This document shows positions 63,638-64,000 of a stretch of 64,000 nucleotides of DNA, piece by piece. Made by a program: the position numbers and the translations under genes. The notes beneath the pieces were generated by a model, which was given only the letters and a program-made list of their open reading frames with translations, was not told where the DNA came from and did not search any database. The DNA comes from Streptomyces gobiensis (GTDB lineage: Bacteria > Actinomycetota > Actinomycetes > Streptomycetales > Streptomycetaceae). The DNA lies in NCBI RefSeq assembly GCF_021216675.1, contig NZ_CP086120.1, positions 744,001 to 808,000 of the forward strand, in the 5' to 3' direction. The stretch's first letter is position 1. The number at the start of each line of letters is the position of its first letter.

Positions 63638-64000
63638 ATGCGCCTGACCGTCACCGCCTGGGCCGCCACCCGGACCGTGCTGCTGCTGTGCGTCTTCAAG
63701 CTGATCACGCTGCCGGGGCCGGACATCACCTCCGATGTCTCGGTGATCTACCAGGGCTGGTACGAGGTGCTGAGGACCGGCACCTTCCCGCTGGACGACG
63801 TCAGCTGGCAGTATCCGCCGGCCGCCGCGCTCGCCATCCTCTCCCCCGCGCTGCTGCCGTTCCTGGAGTATCCGGCGGCCTTCTTCGCGCTGGTGTGTCT
63901 GACGGACGCGGTAGTGCTGGCGCTCCTGCTCGGCGCGGGCCGCCGGGACGGCCGTAGCCTCGCCGGGGCCTGGGTATGGGTCGCCGGGGTGCCGCTGCTG
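63638..64000 (+). CDS. GT87-family membrane mannosyltransferase (partial)
   Basis: Runs off the right edge after 121 codons. The visible part has a hydrophobic start (TRTVLLLCVFKLITLPG), the loop SDVSVIYQGWYEVLRTGTFPLDDVSWQYPPAAAL typical of the DUF2029/GT87 family, and further membrane segments (LLPFLEYPAAFFALVCLTDAVVLALLL). It probably uses polyprenyl-phosphate-mannose. It is divergent from the PimB-like gene, suggesting a joint role in mannosylated lipids. Confidence 0.85.
   Translation, partial: MRLTVTAWAATRTVLLLCVFKLITLPGPDITSDVSVIYQGWYEVLRTGTFPLDDVSWQYPPAAALAILSPALLPFLEYPAAFFALVCLTDAVVLALLLGAGRRDGRSLAGAWVWVAGVPLL

Overview
The window is GC-rich actinobacterial chromosome, almost certainly Streptomyces. 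The layout matches the conserved core around the division and cell wall (dcw) cluster: divIVA-yggT-sepF-yggS-pgeF-ftsZ-ftsQ-murG-ftsW-murD-mraY-murF-murE-ftsI-ftsL-rsmH, with no mraZ. Farther right come a MacRS-like two-component pair and a ROK glucokinase, as I recall them from the S. coelicolor SCO2077-SCO2132 region. No phage, transposon, CRISPR array, tRNA or rRNA is visible.

Left part (1-18.1 kb): a leftward dcw block makes lipid II and the septum. Most genes overlap by 4 bp or lie within about 15 bp of each other. Exceptions are a 121-bp gap between ftsL and ftsI filled by a well-placed 39-codon ORF, a 220-bp gap between murD and ftsW, and a 499-bp ftsQ-ftsZ regulatory region with duplicated blocks and an inverted repeat.

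Middle part (18.5-45 kb): carbonic anhydrase; a moxR-DUF58-transglutaminase operon; DUF3040, methyltransferase and HEPN-like genes; an export-like module (degenerate ABC ATPase, YhgE/Pip membrane protein, TetR); DUF4126; a CrtI-like oxidoreductase; a membrane protein with a Gln/Tyr-rich tail; metF; thiamine genes (thiE on the minus strand, thiOSG behind a TPP riboswitch); a PASTA serine/threonine kinase; a transglycosylase; endonuclease IV; a molybdopterin enzyme; and the bacterioferritin/ferredoxin pair with an iron box.

Right part (45-64 kb): a class II DAHP synthase diverges from a trpL-attenuated fused anthranilate synthase, linking entry to the shikimate pathway with tryptophan branch control. 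Then follow D-lactate dehydrogenase and a divergent phosphofructokinase, MacR/MacS, an acyltransferase, a carboxylesterase, glucokinase and small ATPase/lipid-binding genes, a long-chain acyl-CoA ligase, a PimB-like glycosyltransferase and the start of a GT87 mannosyltransferase.

The most notable signals are regulatory or structural. About eleven genes have a TANNNT -10 hexamer placed 6-8 bases before the start codon, predicting leaderless mRNAs, including the trp leader peptide. A modular family of GC-rich intergenic repeats recurs at gene 3' ends, once as near-identical 92-bp tandem units. The ftsZ leader contains a partial duplication. Two P-loop ATPases have Arg in place of the Walker A Lys, and the phosphofructokinase has altered donor-site residues. 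No clearly new multi-gene system was recognised.
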